Assembly: GCA_034008185.1 (NCBI GenBank)
Contig: CM067082.1
Span: forward strand, 123,567,988 to 123,631,987
DNA length: 64,000 nt
From: Gorsachius magnificus
Taxonomy: Eukaryota; Chordata; Aves; Pelecaniformes; Ardeidae
Reading direction: 5' to 3'
Shown here: positions 1 to 11,400 of the stretch, piece by piece
Layout: every line of letters begins with the position of its first letter
Position numbering within the stretch: position 1 is the stretch's first letter
Position numbers and translations under genes: made by a program
The notes under the pieces: generated by a model
What the model saw: only the letters and a program-made list of their open reading frames with translations
What the model was told of the DNA's origin: nothing
The model's database searches: none

Positions 1-3000
1 CTCAAATGTCTAGAACTACAAATTACAGACTTCTGGAGACTCTGAAACACCATGAAATGCTAATACTTCTAGAAACATACCCAGTTACTCATTCTGGTTC
101 TCTAAAATCCTGTATTTCTTGATTCTGAAAACATGCTTTAAAGAGAATACATTTAATCAATAGATATTTAAGCTCATAAGATGATGTATGAAAGAATTAT
201 CATTGACAATATTCTAATATTTTTTTAAAACAAAACTTCAAACTGGAGAATATAAATTGACTCGTGTTCAAAGGTTAAATGGACACTTGAATTTAACTTG
301 GCAGACTGCAGAAAGTGTAAAAAGCTGGGTTCCTTAATTTCTTTTTTCATCCCATTGGAATTTTAGGGTTTTTTTCAGAATGTCCTTTCAGATGGCCTCA
401 TTAAATCCAGATCTGAACTAGTGATATCAGTATACTGGGGGAGAAAACTAATTTATTATGTCAGTTTATCCCATGCTGTACATGTGATACAGTGAAGATT
501 GTTTTTATTGGTGGCGTTAAATACAATGTGGGAAGGACTTCAGGTAAAAAGCAAACAAACAAGAAACCGCAAAAAGCACAGCAAATGAAAAAAGACACTA
601 TCTTATATAGTTATTTTTAAATTGTGAAAATACATTTTCAAAATTAGTCCCAACATAAATTGTTCACATTTGACTATTCAAGTGTGTTTAGTCTGTACAT
701 CACTAAAATAATTCAAAGCCATTAGACGCAGTTGAAATGAAGGTGTGATGATCTCTTGTACAATATAAATGGTATCTCAAACTCTGCAGTAGAAATGTGA
801 AGTGACTGGGACATCAGCTCTGCCAAGGCAAGTTCTCTCCCTCTCGTCTTCCCCCTTCCTCTCCACAGCCTTCCCCTGTGACTGCAGGACAGGTTGCAGA
901 AATTTCCCACGATGTTTCCTTGTCCAAGCTGCTCTTTGTGGCATTACCCAGACTGGAAGATTGTTTGATTTCTTTTGGTGAATTCTTGGTTGCTTAACTA
1001 ATACCAGTCACCTGTGTAAGTTCGTGCATATATTTGAAAGTTTGGTGTTTCCAAACTTGTTTGCTCTTGACTGTTTTGAGCCACTGGAGGCTGTGATCCT
1101 GTAGTGTGGGAACTGCTCATTTTGTTGAACTAACACCTTACACATAATAATTTGAATTAGTTTTGTTATTAAGGATAGACTGCTGTAGGTTTAAAACTGT
1201 AATCCAAGATGTGCTGTTCCCAATCCTCATTCTCTGTTTTCTGACTGCAAACATATAGATGTGTATTCTGGCCTACAAAGTCAATTTTTCTGTAGGATTT
1301 GTAACCAAAACTAATAGTACATGTTTATAGGAATCCTGTTCGCTTGCTTCCTTACTGTCATCTTGCAAAAGCCATGCAAGTCTTTTAACAACATTCAGAT
1401 ACTTGGAAGAAAATCCAAGTTAAAATAAAAAATGGACTGTTGACAGTTAAAGCTCCTAAGAGGGAGTTGTGTGTCTTAAACCCCAATATAATTTGATTTT
1501 TCTCTTCAAAATGTTTCATTTGATGGTCTGGAAAATATACTTCTGTCTTCTAAACAGTACATGAGAATGTCTTCTGCATTGTTAGAGGGAATGTGCAAAT
1601 TTTTTTTCCTTTAACATTTAAATTTTCGTAACACAACGTTCGTGCATACTCAAAACCAGCAAGAAAAGCGAACTGAAATGTGTTTGAATATGGCATGCTA
1701 GGCTAATAAAAGTGTAAAATCCAAAATTTTATTATAAACTGGTTTAACTTCAAAGAAAACACAAATATCAGTAATTAGAATCACTGATATGTTTGTTCAG
1801 TCTTTGTACAAAATAAATACTGTTGTATCACTTTTTCTGAAACCAGGTTTTCAAATAGGGCTTTTGGTCATATCGCAGCAGTTCTTAGCTAGTAACGTCA
1901 ACTTCTTAAGTACTTTGTTTCAAAGACTTGATGTGCACATTAAGAATGAGGCAAAGAATTTGAAAACAGCTTTGGAAGGAATTTCCAATTGCTAATGACC
2001 GAATGTGAGTGATAAATAATACAAATTATTGTTGGATTCGTAATGGCTTATTGTGGGTTTTGTTTCTTCTGCTTCTGGGAGATACAATCAGAACTGTAAA
2101 AGGCTTTGTTGTGTCTGTATACCTATTACAGATTACAATTATTTTAAACTTTTTAGTTGGTAGTTATTGCTGACGGCTGTTGAAAGCTAAGGAAATTAAA
2201 GTTTTAATATTGGGTAGGTCATTAGACATTGTGACCAGGTTGTCTCGGTTTCATACAGGCTGGTAACTATAACTAATCTTTATCCACTGAAATGTAACAC
2301 CTCCAAAACAAACAATCAAGCCTCAAAATTACCTCTTCAGCTGTCTTGCTGGTACGTTGCTCTTCTCTGTACTGCTCCCTATGTCCAAGAACTCTTCCTT
2401 TTTAAGAGGTGTGTGTTCTTTTAACTAAACTAAGGCACATGTGCCAGATGTTCTGGATTTGAGGTGGTTTCTTGTCAGCTAAGTTTACTACTCTGCAAGC
2501 TGTTAATCGGACATTAAAATGCCATGAAGCAGAAAATTCCTTACCCTTCAAGATAACTTGCATATTGCTGCATTTCCAGAAAGATGCTTTTCATCATGAA
2601 GCTAATTTTTCAGCCAGCTATTTGCAGTCTTCATTTTTAGGTTTGTGCACACATACATTCCTAGGATGTGTGCACAGATTTATTTTAATTTAGATCATCC
2701 TTGTGGAACAGGACCTAAAAAAAAAAATCTCAAGGCTAGAGAACTAAAGCTAATGATTATGTTTTATCCAGAAAACATACTTTAGTGTATGTTGCAAGAC
2801 TTGAAATGCTCTTTGGCTCTGCCTTGCAGTTAGCTAAATGCGGATGTTACATTTTTGTATGGGAACACAACTCACTAGGTGGCGATATAGTATAGATATA
2901 AACAGCATTATTAAAACACAAGCTAAGTGTAGTTAAATAGATTGGTGATAATTCAGTCACTTCCAGTTTGAGGACATCACAGTTAAATCATGTGGGTGTC

Positions 3001-4228
3001 AGGTTTTTGTTTCCTCCTTTATAACTTGTGTGTTAATTCAATAAGGTTCTTGTTAGCTGCAAAAAGTTATTTCTGGATAGTTGTTTGTTTCATTATTTAA
3101 AAAAAAAAAAAAAAGGCTCGCTTAAGAGGCACCTCCATGTTTTGAGGTTGTGTACTGTTCCTCACAGTTAAATAATAGCCAAGTGGTTGTATTCTTTAAC
3201 TCAAGATTGTAACAGTGTCTGCGCACATGAAAAATGAAAATAATGTATATTGGGCTAAGTGTTGTGCTTAATGTCACGAACTAAGTGGTGAAATACTAGT
3301 ATTTCAGACATCCTAGATCAGCTGATGAAAGGATCAAAAAAAAGCTATTAAAATTTGCAAAGAAAATTTTTAAGTCCAGCGTTAACTGTTTGTTAAATTC
3401 TTATGGTTGTGGGTTTTTTTTAAAAGTTCCTGTTGCGTGAATATAATTTTCAAAAGTACGCTGTGCTCCTTTGAAAAACTATTTTCATGATTTTGAGTCT
3501 GTGAAAGGCCATTGTATTGATTCTTAAAGACTAGAGAAGCAGGGGCTAGAACACCCAGTGAGTGTGTGCACAGGCTGCGGGCGGGTCTTGAGGCATAGGC
3601 TTCTCAAGCGCAGACCCTTATGAGTATCGCTGTAGCGAGCTGCTATTGTGAGAGTGAGTGAGGAGGAAGGTTGTAATTAGGTATCCATGTAGGCTGAACC
3701 CGCCATTTTACTAAGCTCTGCTGGAGTAGGTCCTTGTAAGGGAGATGGCAGGAGGCTGGGAGAGCATGAAATGGCAGCCGACTAGCAGTAATCCGGCCAT
3801 ATGCACCCTACAGGAAGCCACTGTTTTGCACAGCTTTTGAATCCGCCCGTCCCCTCTGGGTCAGAGACGGCGGTAGGAAAGATGCAGTTTTCAGAAAAAG
3901 CTGTTTTGACTTTCAGTTTACCTTTCTGATGGGTAGAAGGCAAAGTCTAGGGAAAGTGACTGTTTAGTGGTTAGCACCGTGCTCCCTTAAGAAGGGATTG
4001 CGTGTCACGTTACTCCGGCACCCCAGTGCAGTCCCTGCAACACTGCTGGCAAACGGGCCGGGGGACAGAGATGAGCCATTCACCACAGTGGGGCACTAGA
4101 AACCAGTCTAAATAAAACAAGTTTGGGGCTTGTTTTTCTGATGGAAAATAATGTGTTTTGTACACAGCCTTCCATAGTTACCAGTAGGTTGCAGGTTTGG
4201 CATCCCTGTTCCTTGTCTCTCCTTGCAG
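1..4228 (+). other. TRA2A: TRA2A intron (partial, 3' part)
   Basis: Non-coding AT-rich DNA upstream of the first recognisable TRA2A exon. It ends in a pyrimidine-rich acceptor (CTCCTTGCAG) at 4228. I searched for the preceding exon, which should encode the central RRM1 region of the RNA recognition motif, and did not find it, so this intron extends beyond the left edge and is at least 4.2 kb. It contains short A and T homopolymers. One more GC- and CpG-rich patch lies at about 3540-3860 and is reported as a finding. No transposon is recognised. Confidence 0.85.
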
Positions 4229-4344
4229 GCAATGGAGCATGCAAATGGTATGGAGCTGGATGGCAGGAGGATTCGGGTGGATTACTCAATCACTAAGAGA
4301 GCACATACACCCACCCCAGGCATCTACATGGGCAGGCCAACACA
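4229..4344 (+). CDS. TRA2A: TRA2A coding exon, end of the RRM and linker
   Basis: This exon encodes [20 protein letters not shown] and then [18 protein letters not shown], followed by two bases of the next codon. It is the C-terminal end of the RNA recognition motif (beta-4 region) and the linker with the [12 protein letters not shown] signature found in transformer-2 proteins. TRA2A is a nuclear SR-like protein that binds GA-rich exonic enhancers and promotes exon inclusion. The [11 protein letters not shown] form fits TRA2A rather than TRA2B, which as I recall has DFSITKRPHTP. The acceptor is TTGCAG and the donor CA|GTAAGG. The exon is 116 nt and leaves phase 2. Earlier exons, with the N-terminal RS domain and RNP motifs, lie outside the window. 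A histidine in MEHANG replaces what I recall as arginine in human. Confidence 0.97.
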
Positions 4345-4859
4345 GTAAGGAGTTCACTCATTTCCTGTAATGTGACTAAAATGGATTTAAACTGAATATT
4401 TGGGGTCTGGTTGAAGAAATAGAGCTACAGATACTTTTTTGAGATTTTGAAATAGTTATGCCAGTTCTATTTTATCACAGTCATAAAGAACGTTTTACTA
4501 TGTTTCACATATACTATTAAATAACACTGTAGTTTATTCTATCTCTATTTATAAAAAAAAAAAAAAAAAAACCCTGAAGGAGTTAATTTTAAAAAATACA
4601 TATCCAGCACGGTCAGTTAATGCACCCTTAGCTTACTGAAATACTAAGGTACTCATTTGCCTTTGATTTTGATGGGAATTAGGCTCAAATCCCTAGTTGG
4701 GTTTTCTGGGATTTTTTTAAGGTGTTTTTCTTTAAATGTTTCATTGTTAAATTGTTTCCTGGCATGGTCTTAAGTGTCTGATTTAAATAGCTTTTAAATA
4801 ATTTAAATCAAGATGAAGAGTAGATACCTGAAGTAATTTTTTTGCTTTTTCCCTCATAG
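4345..4859 (+). other. TRA2A: TRA2A intron, 515 bp
   Basis: A short GT-AG intron (GTAAGG ... CCCTCATAG). It contains an A-run near 4553-4571 and otherwise AT-rich sequence. I see nothing else in it. Confidence 0.93.
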
Positions 4860-4967
4860 CAGTGGAGGAGGTGGTGGTGGTGGAGCAGGTCGTCGCCGTG
4901 ACTCATATTATGATAGGGGTTACGACAGAGGATATGACAGATATGAAGAATATGACTACAGATACAG
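4860..4967 (+). CDS. TRA2A: TRA2A coding exon, glycine run and RYD-rich segment
   Basis: The first base completes the histidine codon of RPTH. The exon then reads [20 protein letters not shown], followed by YDRGYDRYEEYDYRYR with the last codon split after AG. This is the glycine hinge and tyrosine/arginine-rich start of the second RS domain, diagnostic of TRA2A. The glycine run is seven residues plus AG, clearly shorter than the roughly sixteen glycines I recall for human TRA2A, so length variation of this low-complexity tract is the notable difference. The exon is 108 nt with a donor AG|GTACCC. Confidence 0.97.
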
Positions 4968-5672
4968 GTACCCAATTTTTATTTCTGTAGGAACAGTGGA
5001 TTTGTTGGAAAAAATGAAAAGTTAGGTGACAAAAATGTTACTTGGTTTGTAGCAAGATTCTGCATACGTGCTTGCTATGTGTTAGAGCCTGGTTACATTA
5101 GGTTTTGTGGGATTAAAGTCATCTTCAGTGTTTGTGTAATTCAGTTATACAGTAAACAGTAGGGCAAGGGGTTAATTTTGCCACCTGAAGGAGCTAAAGC
5201 ATGTGCCCTAAGAATCTGGTGGACGGATAGAAAGGGAACTCATTTTTCCATGCTGTATATAGAACCAGGCACAGCTGACACACAGCGCTGTTTAAAAAGG
5301 GGTTATTTGTAGATGGGACTTGTAATGCTTGACACTTCATAACCATCTCACTGTTTTGGAAGTTATCTAGTTTCAGAGAATGTTGTTCAACAAGAATTAG
5401 AGCCCTCTGGAAAAGCACTTCATGTGTTTGCAAGGCTAGTGAGAGTTTATTAAATTCTTTGTCTGGGAATATCTTCGTTTTAAACAGATCAAATAAAGAA
5501 ATATAAAAGCATTTGTTAAATAACTGTAAGCCACAGCCAAATAAAGCTGAAATCATTCATGCAGGCCAAGTCTTTCAGCGCTGAGGAAATGGTTCTGTTC
5601 TGTAGAAGTGATGTGAATAAGGCTTCTTTCATAATGGATGTTGTTTGGTTTCTTTTTTAATTTCCTTTAAAG
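4968..5672 (+). other. TRA2A: TRA2A intron, 705 bp
   Basis: A GT-AG intron between the glycine-hinge exon and the RS2 exon. The acceptor is TTTCCTTTAAAG at 5672. No repeat or other gene is seen. Confidence 0.92.
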
Positions 5673-5740
5673 GAGACGATCACCATCGCCTTATTATAGT
5701 CGATACCGATCACGATCAAGATCCCGTTCCTATAGTCCAA
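5673..5740 (+). CDS. TRA2A: TRA2A coding exon, second RS domain
   Basis: Joined to the preceding AG, the 68-nt exon encodes RRRSPSPYYSRYRSRSRSRS and then YSP, with one base of the next arginine codon. This is the C-terminal arginine/serine domain. In this family it is phosphorylated by CLK/SRPK kinases and mediates protein-protein contacts in the spliceosome. The donor is a perfect A|GTAAGT. Confidence 0.97.
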
Positions 5741-5898
5741 GTAAGTAAATACAAGCGAATAAACAGAATCTGGCTGGCTTAAACCTTGTTGTTATTAGTA
5801 TTAATCGATCAGTGGAAATTCTGAATGTGAAAGCAAAAAAGCTGGACACATTCAAGCTGTGAGGTGATGTGTGTATGGTTAGTTTATAGTAATCGAGT

Positions 5899-5931
<33 letters not shown>

Positions 5932-5938
5932 TCCCCAG
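5741..5938 (+). other. TRA2A: TRA2A last intron, 198 bp
   Basis: A short last intron. Its acceptor has an unusually long, nearly pure T tract at about 5900-5932 (one C at 5912) followed by CCCCAG. The T tract may be length-polymorphic. Confidence 0.93.
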
Positions 5939-5949
5939 GGCGCTACTGA
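5939..5949 (+). CDS. TRA2A: TRA2A last coding exon (RRY stop)
   Basis: The final eleven coding bases complete an arginine codon and add Arg-Tyr and TGA, giving the C-terminus SYSPRRY. As I recall, this ending is shared by TRA2A and TRA2B. The four exons in the window encode 100 residues. Confidence 0.96.
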
Positions 5950-6593
5950 AGATCAGAAGAGTTACGGTTGAGGACATGATTTTTAAATACTAAGTTCAGA
6001 TCTTAGCTTCCCTACTGCTTTCCCTCCTATCCTCCCCTCCTTGTCCTCCATCCGGCTCTTTTACAAATCTTTGGTTCATTTAGAATATACGTATTTTTGG
6101 TTGAAGTATTCCTGTTTTCCATCCCTCCTTATTGTAATACTCTTAAATATTGTAATTGTTGTAGTTTTTGTGTAGTAAAACATCTTAAGTAAAATGAAAT
6201 AGAGAACCCAAAGTGCTGATATGTTTTGGAAGTCATTCCTATTTTGTTTTTAAAACAACTGGACTCCTGACTAATCAGAAGAGAGCATTGATATTTTTAA
6301 AGCTTGCATGTCATATGTAATATACACACTCAGATACTTTAATATAAACCTGCATTTCCAAGTAACTCGTTAATCTTTCTGTTAAAATGTTTACCTCTTA
6401 CTTTGATAAACAAGTAATGACTTTGAGCCTTTTCTGTAATGACAAATTTAATTAGTCATGAACCAGAGGACTTTTTTTATTTTTGTCAGGTAGTTGCTTT
6501 GAGTGTAGACTGTCTGAGCTAGAGCAAAATTTGGTATTTGACTGACTGGGAAGATAGATCCTTGTACACTCAAAATTAAGGTTGTGTTTTATA

Positions 6594-6599
6594 AATAAA
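6594..6599 (+). promoter_or_regulatory. TRA2A: Poly(A) signal AATAAA (proximal, TRA2A)
   Basis: Canonical hexamer about 650 nt after the TRA2A stop. It is likely an alternative polyadenylation site. Confidence 0.55.
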
Positions 6600-6890
6600 G
6601 TTTTGGGATTGCTACACAGTGGATAACATTGAAAGTTAAAACTGTAAAAAAAACCTGAGGGTTTTATTGTACTTGGTTGAATATTTCCCCTCCATCGGTG
6701 CAGGAGAAAAAATATTTATTGAACATAGCAATTAGTTATATAATTTGCTGTTCATTTAAAAAAAAAAAAAAAACAACAACTTTTTGGTATTGCAATAATG
6801 ATTAAGTGAATTTTGTTTCCAGTCCTTTTTGGAGTTTTGCAAGTATGGATGGAAAAACCTACAACTATGTGTAAACCTTTTTTCCCCCTT

Positions 6891-6896
6891 AATAAA
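6891..6896 (+). promoter_or_regulatory. TRA2A: Poly(A) signal AATAAA (distal, TRA2A)
   Basis: Canonical hexamer followed within about 20-60 nt by T- and GT-rich sequence. It is the best candidate for the main 3' end of TRA2A. Confidence 0.75.
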
Positions 6897-6915
6897 AGTT
6901 AATTCCACTGAGATG

Positions 6916-7891
6916 CGGTTTCTTGTCTCTTGGTCTGCGCTTTGTGTTACCTTGGAACATAGGTTAAGCGAGACTGAATATTGCTGGATGGATCATGAAG
7001 TCAGCATTTAACCCGTCTCCTCCAGGAGCCTTGTCTGCCCGCACGGCTACACGGGATGGCTGAGCGGAGCGAGTAGTCCAGCTTTCGCTTGTGCCGTCTT
7101 TGGTGGTTGCTGGAGTCGTGGTGAGGTGGTTGAAGGAGGGAAACACGATTGACTTTGTTCAGACTTCTGGCAAGATTTGCCCTCTGAAGTAACTTGCTGT
7201 GGAGCTGGTTGAATGTTGATGTTGGCACAGCAAAAGGAGTAGGACTGTGAAGCCCTCGCCGCAAAAATAATTTCATCATGATTGTCAGGGAATGCCACCG
7301 GAAGAGTTTGTCGTGATTTTAAGAGGGTAAGCGTATGAAATGTAGTTTTGTTTATTATGTCTGAAGGTCAGTGCCAGGAACTAATAACAAGTAGTTAAAG
7401 GAAACACTAACACTCATCCAGCCATTTTAAAAGCTTGATACAATACACCAGGGGAAATTGGTGACAAAACAAGATCTAGCTTACTGGTCATTGTGCAATA
7501 TGTCTTATCCGTTCTGATTCATCCATAAATTGCAGCTGGAAAACTCGTAGTCAGATGAAAGGAAAGGATCTGAAATACTGAAGTTAAATAACCTTCTAAC
7601 CCTGATGGCTTTACTGGTATTTATTGGTGATCCAGACAAATCAGGCAATGTTAAGAAAATTGTTCGCTGTAAACCAAAGTACCAAGTCTCTACATGGAGA
7701 ACTGCTGGCATTTTTAACTTTGGTTTTGTCCTTTCAAAATTAAGGAGAGCAGAGTGCAGAAATAGCGAGGTGGCTGGATGCAGAGGCATGGGAAACAGCT
7801 GCAGGACTGGCTGGGGAATTGGGGGTAGTAGGAAGCGGGAGAGGGGTGGCTGCTGCTTGCCAGGGATCTGGTGTTCGTGGCCCGCAGTTGC
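6916..7891. other. Intergenic DNA downstream of TRA2A
   Basis: Single-copy-looking sequence between the TRA2A 3' end and the LTR. The open frames of 60-147 codons here overlap one another on both strands and resemble no family I know. I see no gene. Confidence 0.6.
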
Positions 7892-7896
7892 GAAGG
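7892..7896 (+). repeat. Target-site duplication, left copy (GAAGG)
   Basis: The five bases before the LTR are GAAGG and recur exactly after its right end at 8454-8458. This marks the element as a complete insertion. Confidence 0.88.
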
Positions 7897-8453
7897 TGTC
7901 GTGGTTTAACCCGGCTGGCAACTCAGCACCACGCAGCTGCTCGCTCACTCCCCCCCCTCCCTCAGTGGGATGGGGGAGAGAATCGGGAAGGAGAAAAAGG
8001 TTAGAGCCGAGGGCTGAGATAAAGACAGTTTAATAAGAGAAAATAATAATAATAGTAATAATGAGAATGATAACAAAATATACAGAATATACAAAACGAA
8101 TGATGCACAATGCAATTGCTCACCACCCGCCGACCGATGCCCAGCCCGTCCCGAGCAGCGATCAGTACCTGAGCAGCGATCACCAACCGACTAAACCCCC
8201 CCCGAGCATGACGTTCTATGGTATGGAATAGCTCTTTGGACAGTTTGGGTCCTAGCTGTGCTGTACTCCCAGCTTGTTATGCACCTGGCCGAGCAGGAGA
8301 AGCTCAAAAAGTCCTTGAGCAGTCTGAGCACTACTTGGCAACAACTAAAAACATCAGCGTGTTATCAACATTCTTCTGGCACTAAATCCAAAGCACAACA
8401 CTATGCTAGCTTCTGTGAAGAAAATTAACTCTATCCCAGCCGAAACCAGGACA
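7897..8453 (+). mobile_element. Solo LTR of an avian endogenous retrovirus (probably ERVL-like)
   Basis: A 557-bp element starts TGTCGTGGTTTAACCC and ends CCAGGACA, so its termini are TGT...ACA as in retroviral LTRs. It is bracketed by the 5-bp direct repeat GAAGG. No gag, pol or env reading frame, primer-binding site or second LTR is present, so this is a solo LTR left by recombination between two LTRs. The overall sequence resembles an LTR family common in neoavian genomes. This includes the start motif, the block GAGATAAAGACAGTTTAATA near 8018-8037, and the block GAAGAAAATTAACTCTATCC near 8417-8436. A 5-bp duplication is typical of ERVL-type elements, whereas 6 bp is usual for ERVK and 4 bp for ERV1. 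Class and orientation are inferred. The interior has an AAT-rich microsatellite (about 8042-8065) and a 12-bp repeated motif GAGCAGCGATCA at 8153 and 8171. Confidence 0.88.
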
Positions 8454-8458
8454 GAAGG
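8454..8458 (+). repeat. Target-site duplication, right copy (GAAGG)
   Basis: Exact match to 7892-7896 on the other side of the LTR. Confidence 0.88.
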
Positions 8459-11400
8459 GCTGGGAAGTTGCATTAGTCAGCTAGGGAGCAGCTTGGCAAA
8501 CCTGTTGCCTGGGAGCGAGAGCCAGAGAGGAGCGTCCCCATCCTGCCTTGGAGGCGGCCGCTTCTGGCAGCGAGACCTAAGGCTCGCGTGTGGCTGTAAG
8601 CGGCCGTGTGCTGGGTGGTGCGCTTGTGCTGCCTGTGGACCGACGCCGTACGCACAGCCCGCTTGAAGAACGGGCGAAGGTGGCAGCGCTTGCTGTGTTG
8701 GGTGTACTGGTACATGTGTGTACTGCACCGGTGATCGTCGAATGACCATCTTGAAAACTATCAGTCCTGAAATGGGAAGGGTAACTTGCAGCTGTCTCCT
8801 CATTCATATTTTTTTTAATTCATTTTTTTTTTTAACTGAGGGAAGTCGGGCAGAGCTCTCTGTGTGGCTTGCTCCAAGCTTCCACTCTGCTGTGTGTGGA
8901 TGTAGGAGCGCTCGTCTCTATAAGCTCCCAATTCTGTTCATGAAGCAAAATAGCTTGGGTAACCCGTACGGTGAGCCTTTCAACACAGCTCGTTAAGCAG
9001 ATACATGCTTTCTCTAGTCCCTTTTGTATTTTTCTTTAGTTCTAGGTGAGGAATTACGGGCATAGGCAGGACTCTGATCCTGTACCAAAGGTCTGCAACA
9101 GAGTAAAAATAAGTCAACAACACTCAGGGTTACTTTGTGCTCGTACACCATAAGGCTCAAGTTCACAGTGGAATTGCGGGGGCTGTTTCAATACTGAGCT
9201 TAGGAAAACCTGACGGTTCACCTGGATTTTTGTGTAGCTTCCATTCCAGGCTTAGGATGTAGAATGTGAGATAATACTCGCTCTTCAGCATCCCGCCTTC
9301 CCAAACACTTCCAAGAAGCGGCCACGAGAAGTTTACAACAGCTGCTACGCTGGCTACCCGAGAGGGGGTGTAAGGGAAAATTTGCACCCGATGACAACAG
9401 TTAGAGACCTACTGGTCTACACCATGGGTCAAAATAACTTGTGCGCGTGTCTAAAGGCGATGTGCATACGGTGACGTTCGTTACGGCTATCGCGCTCTCA
9501 TTCCTCCTGTCTAACTGTACTTCACGTCGGCGATGCCGTTAGGCCCTCAGTCTTGCAGCGCTCACCAAAGCGCTCGCCTGTGGTGCTGCGTGGTATGGGA
9601 GAGGTGTGACCGAGTCAGCCCAGGAATGCGTTTTGGAAAAGCACCTCGGGTTGTGTGCCGCGACAAAGGAAGAAGAGCCAGGCGTGCCTGTGCCCTCGCC
9701 GCCCCTCTTCTCTGCTTTGCTGCTGCAGCCCTCGAGAACTAACGCGAATTCTCTGGACCGGAGAAGGAAAACAATCCTGGGTAAACATTTTCTGTTGCTT
9801 CCTACAAAACGCAACTCTTTCTGGTTGGGCAAATGGTGTGAACAAATTTGCCTCATGAGCACAGTCAGCGCCCTCGTCTTTTAAACAGCAGGGTCAAGGG
9901 GAATGGGAAATGCAGGCTGAAGCCTCCCCCCCGTCTGCAGTGCCTGCGGGCGCAGTTCCTTGTATTGCTTACGCTTTACTTCTGCATAAAGCATCTCGGG
10001 TAGGCCTACCTCTGCCCACAGACAGGCCAGGACCATTAGTTTCAGCAGAGGAATGTTTTTCTGTATCTCATATGCAGCTGTAAAGGCACCGCTTTGATCA
10101 AGTTTTGGCAAAAAGCAGAGTTTCCCTTAAGCAGGTCAGTAGTATGTCCAGGCAGCGCAAAAAATACCATCATCACACTTCCCCAGTTTGGGTTAAACTT
10201 GTTGTTAAACTGGAACAAATACACCTTAATACTTTTCCTTCTACTGCTTTAGATACATGAGAGGGAACATTCATTAAAAAAACCCCTGGCAAATAGACCA
10301 GCGGCCTGGAAAAGGCTGGGAGCCGCTTCAGCGGGTCTGCTGTGGGGTTGCACGGGGAAGTGAGAGACCACCTTACACTGAATGATTTCTTAACCCATGT
10401 GGTAGCAACTGGGGGGGGTACCAAATAGCAGATACCTCTTTCACATTCAAATAAACGAAATTTATTTGGCAAAACATTAAGGATCTTTGTTAACAAAGAT
10501 CTGCGAACCTTTCTTTAAATCGGTTCTCAAAGAACAGGCGGCTACAGTGGAAATAAGTTTCCCACTGTGAAAAAGGCTAGCGGTGCTCCCTGCGTAAGGT
10601 ACCTTTTAAGCTTAAAAAGTAATTACTTCTCTGTCTTTTTTTTTTCTTTTTTCTTGGTGGAGCTTTCTAACTGCAAAGGTGTCTGACACATTAGGGATCA
10701 AGAATGGAGAACTGCGGTCACCAGTATGGATATAACTCTTCCACCAGCCCAATCTGCGATTCCACCCTCATCCTCCTCCCAGTACTGCAGTAGGACCAGG
10801 GTGCACATTCTCTGTGCAGCATCTCAAACTCAGTACTTTATGATCTGCCAAAACTTCCAGGCTGAATTTTCTCTTGCCAACCCAGACCCATAATACATGG
10901 AATATAGCATTGGCGGTAAGCAGCACAGACACGAGATAACCCTCCAAGATGCTTCAGCATCTTTGTCTTCCAAGATTTACCCCAAAGGAAAGTACTGACA
11001 GAGAACTCCCCAGGTCGCATACAGATGTATCATAGGAGCTTGCATAGGTCTTTACATGAAAAAACCCAAACCAAATCAAAACCCCACATATAAACTCATT
11101 GGGGTAGAACAAACAGACCAGTGCTGGGCAGAGACCAGTCTTGCAAATCTCTGGATGGAGGAGCCATGGGCTGTTTGGCCCCCTCTTTGTCACTGCTCCG
11201 TTTTTGTTCCTGTTTTCAGCATGATGGTAACCACCCAGTCTTTCGCTGGTTCGGTTCGTGGATCCAAGGTTATGAGAGTGCTGCTTCCATAACCACAAGC
11301 TGGCTCACTCTGTCTCATGGTAGAAACCTTGTAAACTCACGGAGATAGAGAGAACCTGAAGGATGGCTAAAGGTAACCAATGTTTATACCCTGTATCGTG

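Larger units (their letters stand above)
5950..6915 (+). other. TRA2A: TRA2A 3' UTR
   Basis: AT-rich untranslated sequence after the TGA. It runs through two canonical AATAAA signals, at 6594-6599 and 6891-6896. The second is followed by GT-rich sequence (about 6915-6955), as expected of a downstream cleavage element, so the longer UTR probably ends near 6910-6920. The end coordinate is an estimate. Use of the first signal would give a UTR about 300 nt shorter. Confidence 0.8.
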
